A stretch of 64,000 nt of DNA from Planococcus sp. SK3692 (GTDB taxonomy: Bacteria; Bacillota; Bacilli; Bacillales_A; Planococcaceae). The notes under the pieces are model-generated. The model was not told where the DNA came from and ran no database searches. It was given only the letters and a program-made list of their open reading frames with translations. Shown piece by piece: positions 25,652 to 34,209 of this stretch. Made by a program: the position numbers and the translations under genes. Within the stretch, counting starts at the first letter, position 1, and each line of letters begins with the position of its first letter. The stretch is taken from assembly GCF_028890485.2 (NCBI RefSeq), contig NZ_JARCHV010000001.1, positions 62,001-126,000 of the forward strand, read 5' to 3'.

Positions 25652-26995
25652 TCATGTAATAAAGAAACTCAAAATCAATACTACCACGAATCCGGTGAGG
25701 CCGATGATGGTTTCCATCACGGTCCAGGATTTCAAGGTATCTTTGACGCTCATTCCAAAATAGCGGTTAACAAGCCAGAAGCCGGAATCGTTTACGTGAG
25801 ACAAGACCGTAGCGCCGGCAGCGATGGAAATAACGATTAAGCCAAGTGCAGGACCCGTTGTTCCGGTAATTTCCAGAAGCGGTGCGATCAGTCCGGCAGC
25901 CGTTACCATGGAAACAGTAGCGGAACCTTGCGCGACACGGACTGCTGAAGCGATCAAGAACGCTAGGACAATCGGCGGAAGCGCAGAATCGCCCATCATT
26001 TGGCCAAGCACATCACCAACACCTGAGTCGATCAATACTTGTTTGAATACACCGCCAGCCCCTGTAACGAGGATGATGATACCCGCAGGTTCAAGTGCTT
26101 TCGTGGCAATGTCTTGAACTTCCTGGCGCGAATAGCCGCGGCGCGTGCCGAGGAAGAAAAACGTCAGAATCGTAGCGATTGTCAAGGCGACGAATGGATG
26201 GCCAAGGAAAGTCAAGATCTCACGGATCTGGTTCCCTTCATCCAACACGACGGCTGACAAGGTGTTGAACAAGATCAATACAAGTGGAATCAAGATCAAG
26301 GAAATAATCATGCCGAAGCTTGGCAATTCTTTGTCGTATTCCTGTTCTTTAATATCCATGTAATCCGGAATCGTCAAATGAATACGCTTCCCTATGTAGC
26401 GTCCAAAAACAGGTCCCGCTAGAATCATGGAAGGAATCCCCGCAAGCACCCCGAACAGGATGACCCAACCAAGTTCTGCCCCGACCAGTTCCGCAACCGC
26501 AATCGGCCCCGGAGTCGGTGGGATGAAGCTATGTGTAACTGCAAGACCCGCCAATAGCGGAATCCCGTAATGCAAAAGCGATTTTCCGGTCTTTTTCGCC
26601 AAGCTGTAGACGATCGGCACCAAAATGATGAAACCGACATCGAAAAATACTGGAATGGCCACGATGAAACCTGTTACGCCAAGAGCCCATGGTGCTTTAT
26701 CTTCTCCGAATTTCCCGATCAATGTAGCAGCTAAGCGTTCAGCACCACCGGAAACTTCCAGCATTTTTCCGAACATGGCGCCAAGGCCAACGACGACTGC
26801 GACAAAGCCGAGCGTCCCGCCCATGCCGTTTTGAATCGATTGAATAACATCCCCAAGCGGCATGCCCGCCGCGATGCCGAGCAGTAGACTTACCAATAGT
26901 AACGCGACGAACGCGTGCAATTTCGTGCGCATGACCAAAAACAGCAATACGAAAATGCTTGCGACGGCGATGATAATTAATGTTGAACCATCCAT
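25652..26995 (-). CDS. gntP: Gluconate:H+ symporter
   Basis: Membrane permease of the GntP family, 447 residues with about 12-14 helices. Family segments include GGTLGFVAVVVGLGAMFGKMLEVSGGAERLA near residue 60, SFIPPTPGPIAVAELVGAELG near 155 and VLSHVNDSGFWLVNRYFGMS near 400. GAGGGGG precedes the ATG. It supplies the substrate to GntK and sits between gnd and gntK. Confidence 0.94.
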   Translation of the reverse strand: MDGSTLIIIAVASIFVLLFLVMRTKLHAFVALLLVSLLLGIAAGMPLGDVIQSIQNGMGGTLGFVAVVVGLGAMFGKMLEVSGGAERLAATLIGKFGEDKAPWALGVTGFIVAIPVFFDVGFIILVPIVYSLAKKTGKSLLHYGIPLLAGLAVTHSFIPPTPGPIAVAELVGAELGWVILFGVLAGIPSMILAGPVFGRYIGKRIHLTIPDYMDIKEQEYDKELPSFGMIISLILIPLVLILFNTLSAVVLDEGNQIREILTFLGHPFVALTIATILTFFFLGTRRGYSRQEVQDIATKALEPAGIIILVTGAGGVFKQVLIDSGVGDVLGQMMGDSALPPIVLAFLIASAVRVAQGSATVSMVTAAGLIAPLLEITGTTGPALGLIVISIAAGATVLSHVNDSGFWLVNRYFGMSVKDTLKSWTVMETIIGLTGFVVVLILSFFIT

Positions 26996-27026
26996 GTGAT
27001 TTCCCCCTCTTCAGATAAGCAATAAT

Positions 27027-27908
27027 TTATTTCTTGACGACTGCGTGCCCGCCGAATTCGTTGCGCAGTGCCGCAACCACTTTTCCTGTAAATGTATCGT
27101 CTTCAAGCGAACGGTAGCGCATCATCAGTGACATCGTGATGACCGGTGCCGGCACATTCAAGTCGAGTGCCGTTTCCACTGTCCATTTCCCTTCTCCTGA
27201 AGAGTTCATGACCCCTTTGATGCCATCGAGCTTTTCATCTTTCGAGAAGGCATTTTGCGTCAAGCCCATCAAATAAGAACTGATGATTGAGCCGTTGTTC
27301 CAGACACCTGCCACTTTCTCATAGTCGTAGTCGAAATCGCTCTTATGGAGGATATCAAATCCTTCAGCAATCGATTGCATCATGCCGTACTCGATGCCAT
27401 TGTGAATCATTTTCATGAAATGCCCGCTGCCTGATTTTCCGGCATAGAGATAGCCGCCTTCGACTGAGATGTCGCGGAATAGCGGTTCGATGTCGTTGAA
27501 TTTCTCTTCATCTCCGCCGATCATCGCGCAAATGCCGTGGCGTGCGCCTTCCGTCCCGCCGCTTGTGCCGCAGTCGAAGAAATAAATTCCGCTCGCTTTC
27601 AATTCCTCAGCGCGGCGCACCGATTCTTTATAGTTCGAGTTGCCTCCGTCGATAATAGCATCGCCTTTGTCCAAAAGCGGCACCAATTGTGTGATAACCG
27701 ATTCCGTAATTTCTCCGGCCGGCACCATCAACCATACCGTACGCGGGGCCTGAAGGTTTTGCACCAACTCCTCAAGCGATCCTGCCACTTTGAAATCGCT
27801 TACTTCCAAGGCGTTCGCATCATGCCCTACCACTGTGTGGCCATGATCTGTTAAATTGAGTGCCAAGTTCTTGCCCATCTTGCCCAAACCGATAATTCCG
27901 ATTTCCAT
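27027..27908 (-). CDS. gnd: 6-phosphogluconate dehydrogenase, decarboxylating (short YqeC/GntZ-like type)
   Basis: Oxidative decarboxylation of 6-phosphogluconate to ribulose 5-phosphate. The 293-residue length marks the short form, against about 470 residues for the classical enzyme. N-terminal MEIGIIGLGKMGKNLALNL binds the dinucleotide; DGGNSNYKES, DCGTSGGTEGARHG and KMIHNGIEYGMMQ give the substrate and catalytic Lys/His/Asn residues. First gene of the gnt operon, with AGGAGG upstream; promoter and operator candidates lie at 27934-27983. Confidence 0.93.
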   Translation of the reverse strand: MEIGIIGLGKMGKNLALNLTDHGHTVVGHDANALEVSDFKVAGSLEELVQNLQAPRTVWLMVPAGEITESVITQLVPLLDKGDAIIDGGNSNYKESVRRAEELKASGIYFFDCGTSGGTEGARHGICAMIGGDEEKFNDIEPLFRDISVEGGYLYAGKSGSGHFMKMIHNGIEYGMMQSIAEGFDILHKSDFDYDYEKVAGVWNNGSIISSYLMGLTQNAFSKDEKLDGIKGVMNSSGEGKWTVETALDLNVPAPVITMSLMMRYRSLEDDTFTGKVVAALRNEFGGHAVVKK

Positions 27909-27933
27909 TTTAAAACCTCCTATAGAATAAAAG

Positions 27934-27975
27934 AATATTTTTCCTTAATGGATTCAGTATATCAAATATTTTTCC
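27934..27975. promoter_or_regulatory. Candidate operator: two AATATTTTTCC direct repeats
   Basis: The 11-mer occurs at 27934-27944 and 27965-27975, spaced 31 bp (three helical turns), over the gnd promoter and next to the divergent RpiR regulator gene. Likely sites for that regulator. Confidence 0.45.
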
Positions 27976-27983
27976 ACATACAA
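27956..27983 (-). promoter_or_regulatory. Promoter of the gluconate operon
   Basis: Minus strand TTGTAT (27983-27978), 16-bp spacer, TATACT (27961-27956). One copy of the AATATTTTTCC repeat lies in its spacer and one downstream of its -10. Confidence 0.6.
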
Positions 27984-28039
27984 GCATGTTATGATAGAAA
28001 TATAAAAAAACTTCAAGCAATAGAAAGAGGCGTGGCAGA

Positions 28040-28891
28040 ATGAAACAACAACCATTCGCATTGGCAGCCATCCGTGGCAGTTACCGCAATTTTAGTGAAA
28101 AGGAAAAGAAAATTGCCGATTACATCTTGAATGACCCGCGCAACATCATCCATTTGACGATCAACCAAATTGCCGACGAGCTCGGGCTCGCAGAATCGAC
28201 TGTCTTCCGCTTCTGCCAGCGCCTCGGCTTCAAAGGATTCCAAGCATTCAAAATCGCCCTAGCTGCGGAAGTCGTTGCGCCATTAAAAGATATCCATGAA
28301 CAAATTGAAGAAGGTGATGAAGTCAAAACGGTGGCGGAAAAAGTGTTCCGCTCCAACATCAAGACACTTGAAGATACCTTGCAGATCATTGACGAAGAGG
28401 CCTTGAAACAATCAGTCGCAGCAGTGCTGTCCGCACGCAAGATTGAGTTTTTCGGAAACGGTGGATCTGCGATGATCGCCATGGACGGCTATCATAAATT
28501 CGTTCGACTCGGCCTTCATGTGGCGATGAATATGGACGCCCATTTGCAGCTCATGTCTGCATCACAGCTTACCAAAGGCGATGTAGCCATTGTCATCTCC
28601 CACTCCGGCAGCACGCGGGACGTCCTTGAAGTGCTTCATGTCTTGAAGGAAAAAGAAGTGACAATCGTCTGCGTAACCAATTTCGCCAAATCGCCTTTAT
28701 CCAAAGATGCGGATATTGTCCTGTACACCTTGTCGGAAGAAACGGATTTCCGTTCAGAAGCCCTCGCTTCACGCATCGCCCAGCTCACCTTAATCGATGC
28801 GCTCTACACGAACGTCATGATCGCCCGCGGAGACGAAGGCAAGACGGCACTCCGCCATATGCGCGAAGCCATGTCACAGAAACGCTTGTAG
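28040..28891 (+). CDS. RpiR/MurR-family transcriptional regulator of gluconate use
   Basis: A 283-residue repressor-type protein: N-terminal HTH (about 20-75, with LTINQIADELGLAESTVFRFCQRLGF) and a C-terminal SIS sugar-phosphate domain (about 125-260, with FFGNGGSAMIAMDGYHKF and VISHSGSTRDVLEVL). It is divergent from gnd-gntP-gntK and is likely to respond to 6-phosphogluconate or gluconate. This replaces the GntR-family GntR of Bacillus subtilis. AAAGAGGCG lies before the ATG. A bidirectional terminator follows. Confidence 0.9.
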   Translation: MKQQPFALAAIRGSYRNFSEKEKKIADYILNDPRNIIHLTINQIADELGLAESTVFRFCQRLGFKGFQAFKIALAAEVVAPLKDIHEQIEEGDEVKTVAEKVFRSNIKTLEDTLQIIDEEALKQSVAAVLSARKIEFFGNGGSAMIAMDGYHKFVRLGLHVAMNMDAHLQLMSASQLTKGDVAIVISHSGSTRDVLEVLHVLKEKEVTIVCVTNFAKSPLSKDADIVLYTLSEETDFRSEALASRIAQLTLIDALYTNVMIARGDEGKTALRHMREAMSQKRL

Positions 28892-28914
28892 GGATTAGGA
28901 ATTTTGGGCATACG

Positions 28915-28948
28915 AAAAAGCTGGAACCTAAAATGGTTCCAGCTTTTT
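28915..28948. terminator. Bidirectional terminator between the RpiR gene and cls
   Basis: Fourteen-base arms AAAAAGCTGGAACC/GGTTCCAGCTTTTT with a six-base loop; serves both convergent genes. Confidence 0.9.
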
Positions 28949-28980
28949 TTGTATGGTATTTAACATTTAACTATTACAAA

Positions 28981-30432
28981 TTATAAGATCGGGCTCAATA
29001 GGCGCGCAAAACCTTCGCGCAGCTTGATGGTCCAGTCGCGCTGTGCGTAAAGTTCTTTCGTCAATTTGCGGCAGTCGGCTGTATCCGACTCGAACAGAGA
29101 CTCCAGTTCCAGCGCAATCCGGCGGTTGAACACGAGCGTATTGATTTCAAAATTCAACCTAAAGCTGCGGGCATCCAGGTTGGTGGTCCCAACTGTTGAA
29201 ATCTCGCCATCCACGGTCATCGTCTTGGCGTGCAAAAAACCGCGGTCGTATAGATAGACGTCCGCCCCGTAATCGAGCAGTTCGCCAAGAAACGACCAAG
29301 ATCCCCACATAACAAAAGGATGGTCCGGCTTGCCAGGAATCATGATATTCATTTTGACACCGCTCAGCAAGGCCATTTTACAGGCGTCCATAAAACTTTT
29401 ATCCGGAATAAAATACGGCGTCTGGATGTAGATTTCGCGCTTTGCCGAAGAAATCATTTTGATTTTCATGTTTTTCAAATGCTCAGTATGCGAATTGGGC
29501 CCGCTGGTGACGATTTGCATCGGCGAGAAATGCCTGATTTGGTGAGTTGGAAAACAAAAAATGTCGTCTCGATTCTTGTACTGGTTGGCGTAGTTCCAGT
29601 CCAACACAAAACGGTCCTGGATATGATGGACGACATCGCCTTCTATGCGCAAATGGACATCGCGCCAATAGCCGAATTTCTTCACTTGACCCAAGTATTC
29701 CGTTCCAACATTAAACCCGCCGATATAACCGATCTTCCCGTCGATGACACATACTTTCCGGTGGTTTCGGTTATTGAGGCGGAAATTGATTCCCCATTTG
29801 GATGGGAAAAAGATTTCCACTTCGCCGCCATGTTCGATCAACTCTTTGAAATCTGACTGTTTTAAGCTTTTTGACCCGACCGCATCATATAAAAGCCGCA
29901 CCTTGACCCCTGCTTTGGCCCGCTCGAGCAAAGCATCAAAGAGCCGCTGGCCAAGCGCGTCCCGTTTAATGATGTAGTATTGGACATTAACTTCTTCCTG
30001 CGCGTTGTTAATGTCTTTAATCATTTTATCGAATTTCTCATTGCCCTCAGAAAAAATGCGAGTTTCGTTGTAGAAGCTGACGAGCGATTTGGACGATCGC
30101 AAATTCATGATCAGCAATTGCTCATATTTGTTCAGCAGCTCTTCATCATACTCTGATTCCCCTGCCTGGATGCGCTGGACTTGAGCATCGACTTGGCGAG
30201 TGTAATAAGACTGTTCATCTTCGCTTAGATTGTAGAAATTGTTGTTGGTCAAATGCCTTCCGAAAAACAAATAGACGATAAATCCAAGTATCGGCAAGAA
30301 AAATAATATCAATAGCCATGCCCAAGTAGCCCCTGCATCCCGCCTTTCGTTGAAGATGATGACCAGTGCGAGCACGATGTTCAACAGCAACAAAGAGTTC
30401 AATGTCCAGCTCAGTACGACTACCCAATCCAT
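28981..30432 (-). CDS. cls: Cardiolipin synthase
   Basis: Condenses two phosphatidylglycerols into cardiolipin at the membrane. It has 483 residues with two N-terminal helices (about 6-30 and 36-60) and two phospholipase D motifs, HRKVCVIDG near residue 225 and HAKTMTVDG near 400. The standard PLDc_N and two-HKD layout is complete. AAAGGGGTGG precedes the ATG. Monocistronic. Confidence 0.94.
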   Translation of the reverse strand: MDWVVVLSWTLNSLLLLNIVLALVIIFNERRDAGATWAWLLILFFLPILGFIVYLFFGRHLTNNNFYNLSEDEQSYYTRQVDAQVQRIQAGESEYDEELLNKYEQLLIMNLRSSKSLVSFYNETRIFSEGNEKFDKMIKDINNAQEEVNVQYYIIKRDALGQRLFDALLERAKAGVKVRLLYDAVGSKSLKQSDFKELIEHGGEVEIFFPSKWGINFRLNNRNHRKVCVIDGKIGYIGGFNVGTEYLGQVKKFGYWRDVHLRIEGDVVHHIQDRFVLDWNYANQYKNRDDIFCFPTHQIRHFSPMQIVTSGPNSHTEHLKNMKIKMISSAKREIYIQTPYFIPDKSFMDACKMALLSGVKMNIMIPGKPDHPFVMWGSWSFLGELLDYGADVYLYDRGFLHAKTMTVDGEISTVGTTNLDARSFRLNFEINTLVFNRRIALELESLFESDTADCRKLTKELYAQRDWTIKLREGFARLLSPIL

Positions 30433-30505
30433 TCACGCCACCCCTTTCGCTCTGTCCCCCTTTTATTCTCTAAATATGCAAATAGTCCTCTATTAAACAA
30501 CAAAA

Positions 30506-30542
30506 AGCTGCCAAAGCGGAAATTTTTCCGTCTCGACAGCTG
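30506..30542 (-). terminator. Terminator of the YwaF-like gene
   Basis: Imperfect stem AGCTGTC...GGCAGCT with inner CGGA/TCCG, then TTTTTG on the minus strand. Confidence 0.7.
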
Positions 30543-30556
30543 CTTCAGAGTCGCGT

Positions 30557-31291
30557 TCAGTTTTCTTCAATGGCTGTCTTCTTGAAAAGCCAGCGGAATA
30601 TCGCATATTGAGCTGCGAATAAAAAGAAAGCAGCCAAGCATAAATTGATGTAATACCAAACGCCGTCTCCGAAAAAATCCAAAGGCGACACGGTAGATGG
30701 CCGCTGCGACAAGTACAAGTAATTTGCTTCCATCTGTGGGTTGATCCAAAATCCGATGACCGCTGCATAGATGAGCAAAAGTCCATAGACCGAAAACACT
30801 GAACGCCACGTGAGTGCGCTTGGCATAGCCAAAGCCAAAAACAAACATGCCCATGCGATGGCCGTATGATGAACAAAGAATTTCCAGAAGCGGTAATGCT
30901 GGTAATCATAAGGCATATCCGGCGTGACGAGTGCCAGTGCTGCTGGGACGATGCCGATGAAAAATGACACGCGGATCCAAAAAGGATGCAAAGTCAACAA
31001 GCCGATCATGGCAGTAATAGAAGCAACTCCGCATAGATGAAGCGGCATATAGCGGTTAAAACTCCAGTAATCGTGGCTAATGGCCCAATATTGATAGGAC
31101 ACTTCAGAGATGAGCAGGACAATAAACAGCAACCAGCGCAATTGTTGGAACAGCGTATCTTTAACAGATAAATTGTCTTTCAGAAGAACCAAGCACAGGA
31201 ACCCTGTTAAAGCGATCGCCAGTACGACCAAATGGCTTACGGAAAAAAGCTCAAACGGATAATCGGATCTTGCACCAAACCACGTGTCCAT
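30557..31291 (-). CDS. TIGR02206/YwaF-family integral membrane protein
   Basis: A 244-residue protein with about seven helices. The segment NRYMPLHLCGVASITAMIGLL near residue 80 and the paired HHTAIAW segment are typical of the YwaF family, whose function is unknown. The His/Cys residues within membrane helices are the conserved features. GGGGAGGGG precedes the ATG. Stands alone. Confidence 0.8.
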   Translation of the reverse strand: MDTWFGARSDYPFELFSVSHLVVLAIALTGFLCLVLLKDNLSVKDTLFQQLRWLLFIVLLISEVSYQYWAISHDYWSFNRYMPLHLCGVASITAMIGLLTLHPFWIRVSFFIGIVPAALALVTPDMPYDYQHYRFWKFFVHHTAIAWACLFLALAMPSALTWRSVFSVYGLLLIYAAVIGFWINPQMEANYLYLSQRPSTVSPLDFFGDGVWYYINLCLAAFFLFAAQYAIFRWLFKKTAIEEN

Positions 31292-31599
31292 CGCTGCCCC
31301 TCCCCATTCGTATTTTGATGCTATCTTATCATTTTTTCTTTGGATGGAATGGAATTCCTCCAGTTTCAGCTAGCTTTATTTTCATAGGTGATGGCACTCA
31401 TCAAGCCAACCGCTTGTTTCTAAATTCAATCAGATATGAGCACACTTTCCGACATTCCTTAAGATGATAAAAGCTGTGAAATTGGGGAATGGTAAAAGCA
31501 ATATAGCCTGATTCATCGTTTCATCACTGTGCCATGCTAATTTCATCACCTTAAAATAGTTCGAATCGTGTTCAATACTGGAACAGAGGGGTGTCTAAA
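31292..31599. other. Intergenic stretch without recognised features
   Basis: About 300 bp between two divergently transcribed genes. It must hold both promoters, but I could not single out convincing -35/-10 pairs, hairpins or repeats. Confidence 0.5.
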
Positions 31600-32346
31600 A
31601 TGATCGATTACTCAGAGACGGCTTTTACTGGAGCGGAAACTATCCTCTTTATTCATGGCCTTGGTGCAAGCCGCTGGATGTGGTGGCAGCAAGAAACGGC
31701 ATTTTCCGATTATCAGTTAATCATGGTCGATTTGCCAGGCCACGGAAAAAGCGCCGGCATTCCTTGGGTCAGTCTAGCGAATACAACGGAGTTGATTGCC
31801 CGTCAAGTTATCAAAGACCGTTCCGTTCACGTTGTAGGGCTTTCCTTAGGCGGCCATGTTGCATTGGAATTAGCTAAGCATTACCCGGAAAAAGTTCTTA
31901 GTCTCTTTATTAGCGGCATCACCGTCAAGCCTCTGCCTTATGGATTTTTATTGAAATTGCAATCACGCGCTGTGCAGCGGGGCATGCGCAATAAGCCTTA
32001 TCTTGAAAAAATGGGCCGTGTATATTACCGGTTGCCTGCTGACAAAATCAATGAATTCATCTCCAACTACCAACTTTTAACCCGCACGACCTATGAATCC
32101 ATATGGAAGGAAATCATTCGCTTTCGCCTCGATTCATCGTATGGCCATTTCCATAAGCCCTGTTTGATTGCAGCGGGAGCGCAGGAATCACGCGCAATCG
32201 TTCAGTCGACTAAGATTGCTCCTCTTTTTATCCCCCATGCCACCGGAATCTTGATCCCAGAGGCACGGCATGATTGGCCGGTTCAGCAAGCTGTACAATT
32301 TAACCGACTACTGAGAGACTGGTTAATAAAAAATGTCGACGACTAG
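31600..32346 (+). CDS. Alpha/beta hydrolase
   Basis: A 248-residue serine hydrolase fold. FIHGLGASRWMWW forms the oxyanion region, VGLSLGGHVALEL gives the nucleophile serine near residue 91, and EARHDWPVQ the catalytic histidine. Substrate unknown. ATG at 31600 is served by GAGGGGTG six bases before; an in-frame GTG at 31591 is part of that site. Terminated by the hairpin at 32377. Confidence 0.85.
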   Translation: MIDYSETAFTGAETILFIHGLGASRWMWWQQETAFSDYQLIMVDLPGHGKSAGIPWVSLANTTELIARQVIKDRSVHVVGLSLGGHVALELAKHYPEKVLSLFISGITVKPLPYGFLLKLQSRAVQRGMRNKPYLEKMGRVYYRLPADKINEFISNYQLLTRTTYESIWKEIIRFRLDSSYGHFHKPCLIAAGAQESRAIVQSTKIAPLFIPHATGILIPEARHDWPVQQAVQFNRLLRDWLIKNVDD

Positions 32347-32376
32347 AGGGCCTGCCTGAAAACCACTGAATATGAA

Positions 32377-32404
32377 AAAGCGGCCAAGAAATCTCGGCCG
32401 CTTT
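32377..32404. terminator. Bidirectional terminator
   Basis: AAAGCGGCC/GGCCGCTTT stem between convergent genes (hydrolase and thiazole/pyrimidine importer operon). Confidence 0.85.
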
Positions 32405-32409
32405 GATCG

Positions 32410-33156
32410 TTAGTATGTTGATGGTTGTTCCTTCAATACTTTGTAAATCTGTTTTTTATAGTCCAGGAATTCTTCGCTCAGAGTGATGTGTTCCGCTCTT
32501 GGCCGTGCGAATTCCACTTTGAATTCAGCAACCACGTGCGCAGGTTTTTCCGATAACACCAGGATGCGGTCGGCTAAAAACAACGCTTCTTCTATATTAT
32601 GCGTGACGAGAAGAATCGATCGTTTATTGCGCTGCCAGATGTCGAGCAGCCATTTTTGCATTTCTGAACGGGTGAATTCATCGAGTGCTGAAAACGGCTC
32701 GTCTAGCAAGATGAGCGGCTGGGGACTCAAGAGGCTGCGGATAAAGGCGGCACGCTGCTTCATGCCACCCGATAATTGGTGTGGATATGCTTGCTCGTAT
32801 CCTGCAAGCCCTGCTTTGTCCATCATTTTTACAGCCGCTTCCTTATCTTTTTGCCCTGCCAGTTCAGCCCCTAATACAACATTATTCAGCACCGTCCGCC
32901 AAGGCAGCAGCGACGGGCTTTGCGGCATATAGCTGACGGAGCCTTTTTGGCCGTTGATGTTCTCGCCGTCCAACAAGATCGCTCCTGCATCGGGTTCGTA
33001 AAGTCCGCCGATCAAATGAAACAAGGTGCTTTTGCCGCTGCCGGAAGGGCCGAGCACGGCGACAAATTCATCTTCTGCAATATGAAGCGACAGCTCTTTC
33101 AATACTTCAGTCCCCTCAAAGCGTTTCGTCAATTGCTCAATCACCAGCTCAGCCAT
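32410..33156 (-). CDS. ABC importer ATPase, thiamine-pyrimidine type (ThiZ-like)
   Basis: A 248-residue ATPase: Walker [10 protein letters not shown] near residue 35, signature LSGGMKQRAAFIRSLL, Walker B LILLDEPFSALD, H-loop VTHNIEEAL. The ATG at 33156 follows GAGGGGG and overlaps the permease gene by 8 bp; a longer frame to 33222 lies inside that gene. It is the last gene of a TPP-riboswitch operon, so it should energise uptake of a thiamine pyrimidine precursor. Confidence 0.88.
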   Translation of the reverse strand: MAELVIEQLTKRFEGTEVLKELSLHIAEDEFVAVLGPSGSGKSTLFHLIGGLYEPDAGAILLDGENINGQKGSVSYMPQSPSLLPWRTVLNNVVLGAELAGQKDKEAAVKMMDKAGLAGYEQAYPHQLSGGMKQRAAFIRSLLSPQPLILLDEPFSALDEFTRSEMQKWLLDIWQRNKRSILLVTHNIEEALFLADRILVLSEKPAHVVAEFKVEFARPRAEHITLSEEFLDYKKQIYKVLKEQPSTY

Positions 33157-33916
33157 TCGGATTCCCTCCCCCGCTCGTTTTCCAGCGGATGACCCGCTTT
33201 TCGAGTAACACAATCGCCGCAAAAAACAGCATACTCAAACACATAATCAACAAGATCGCGACAAAGACTTGCGTCGTGCGGAACGACGATGAGGCGAGCG
33301 TCATGTAAACGCCGATGCCTTCTTGCGCCCCGAGCCATTCGGAAATGACGGCACCCATGACGCTATAAGTCGCCGCGATTTTCATGCCCGAGAAAATCGA
33401 AGGCATGGCATGCGGCCATTCGAGTTTCCAAAAAATTTGGCGTCTATTGGCTCCAGCCATTTTCATATAATGAAGCAATTCGCCGCTCGTCTGCCTGAAC
33501 CCATCAAGTGCTGCGATGGTGATCGGGAAAAAGCACACGAGAATGATGATGATCAGTTTTGGCAGCAAGCCGAAGCCGAACCAAATGACCAATAGCGGCG
33601 CCAAAACGATAATCGGGATATTTTGCGATAAAATTAGCAAAGGATAAAAGGTCTCCTGTAGTTTCGGCACGAGATGAAGGATCATCGCGACACCGAGCCC
33701 AATCAACGATCCGATGAAAAAGCCGAGGATCGACAAACGGACTGTCGCCAATAGATGACCGCTGTAGTTTGGCCAACTGTTTATCGCTTCAAGCCCGATT
33801 TGATATGGAGTCGGCAGCAGCCATTCCGGCACTTCAAAGAGCGGCACCAGCACTTGCCAGAGGATCAATAAAAGGATGAGGACCACAACCGGTCTCCATC
33901 CTTTTCGCACAATCAT
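33149..33916 (-). CDS. ABC importer permease (ThiX-like)
   Basis: A 255-residue inner-membrane permease with six helices and the coupling loop KMAGANRRQIFWKLEWPHAMPSIFSG. The ATG at 33916 overlaps the stop of the preceding gene by one base (TGATG). Part of the riboswitch-controlled four-gene operon. Confidence 0.88.
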   Translation of the reverse strand: MIVRKGWRPVVVLILLLILWQVLVPLFEVPEWLLPTPYQIGLEAINSWPNYSGHLLATVRLSILGFFIGSLIGLGVAMILHLVPKLQETFYPLLILSQNIPIIVLAPLLVIWFGFGLLPKLIIIILVCFFPITIAALDGFRQTSGELLHYMKMAGANRRQIFWKLEWPHAMPSIFSGMKIAATYSVMGAVISEWLGAQEGIGVYMTLASSSFRTTQVFVAILLIMCLSMLFFAAIVLLEKRVIRWKTSGGGNPNG

Positions 33917-34209
33917 CACGGCCGGTATTTCTCCGTCAATTTGTCCATCGATGCGCCGTTCGGCTGATACAGCACTTTGATTTGCGAGATGACGTTCGAA
34001 CTGCCGACCTCGATCATCGCCTCATTCATTTCCTCAACGATTGAAAATAAATGGGCCAGATCCCCTTCCATCGTCGTCTCCAATGGATTGACTTGGTACG
34101 GGACACCTGACTTTTCAATGACGGCAATCGCTTTATCGACATACGGAATAACGTCTTCCCCATTCTTCGTTTTCGGGATAATTTGAATACTTAAAAGTGC
34201 ATTGGCCAT
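33916..34209 (-). CDS. MTH1187/YkoF-family thiamine-binding protein
   Basis: A 97-residue ferredoxin-like-fold protein of the MTH1187/YkoF (thiamine_BP) family: LLSIQIIPKTKNGEDVIPYVDKAI, then VNPLETTMEGDLAHLFSIVEEMNEAM. Relatives bind thiamine or its pyrimidine part; YkoF is encoded next to a thiamine importer in Bacillus. The start overlaps the binding-protein stop (TGATG). A free cytosolic carrier or sensor for the imported ligand is the best guess. Confidence 0.8.
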   Translation of the reverse strand: MANALLSIQIIPKTKNGEDVIPYVDKAIAVIEKSGVPYQVNPLETTMEGDLAHLFSIVEEMNEAMIEVGSSNVISQIKVLYQPNGASMDKLTEKYRP

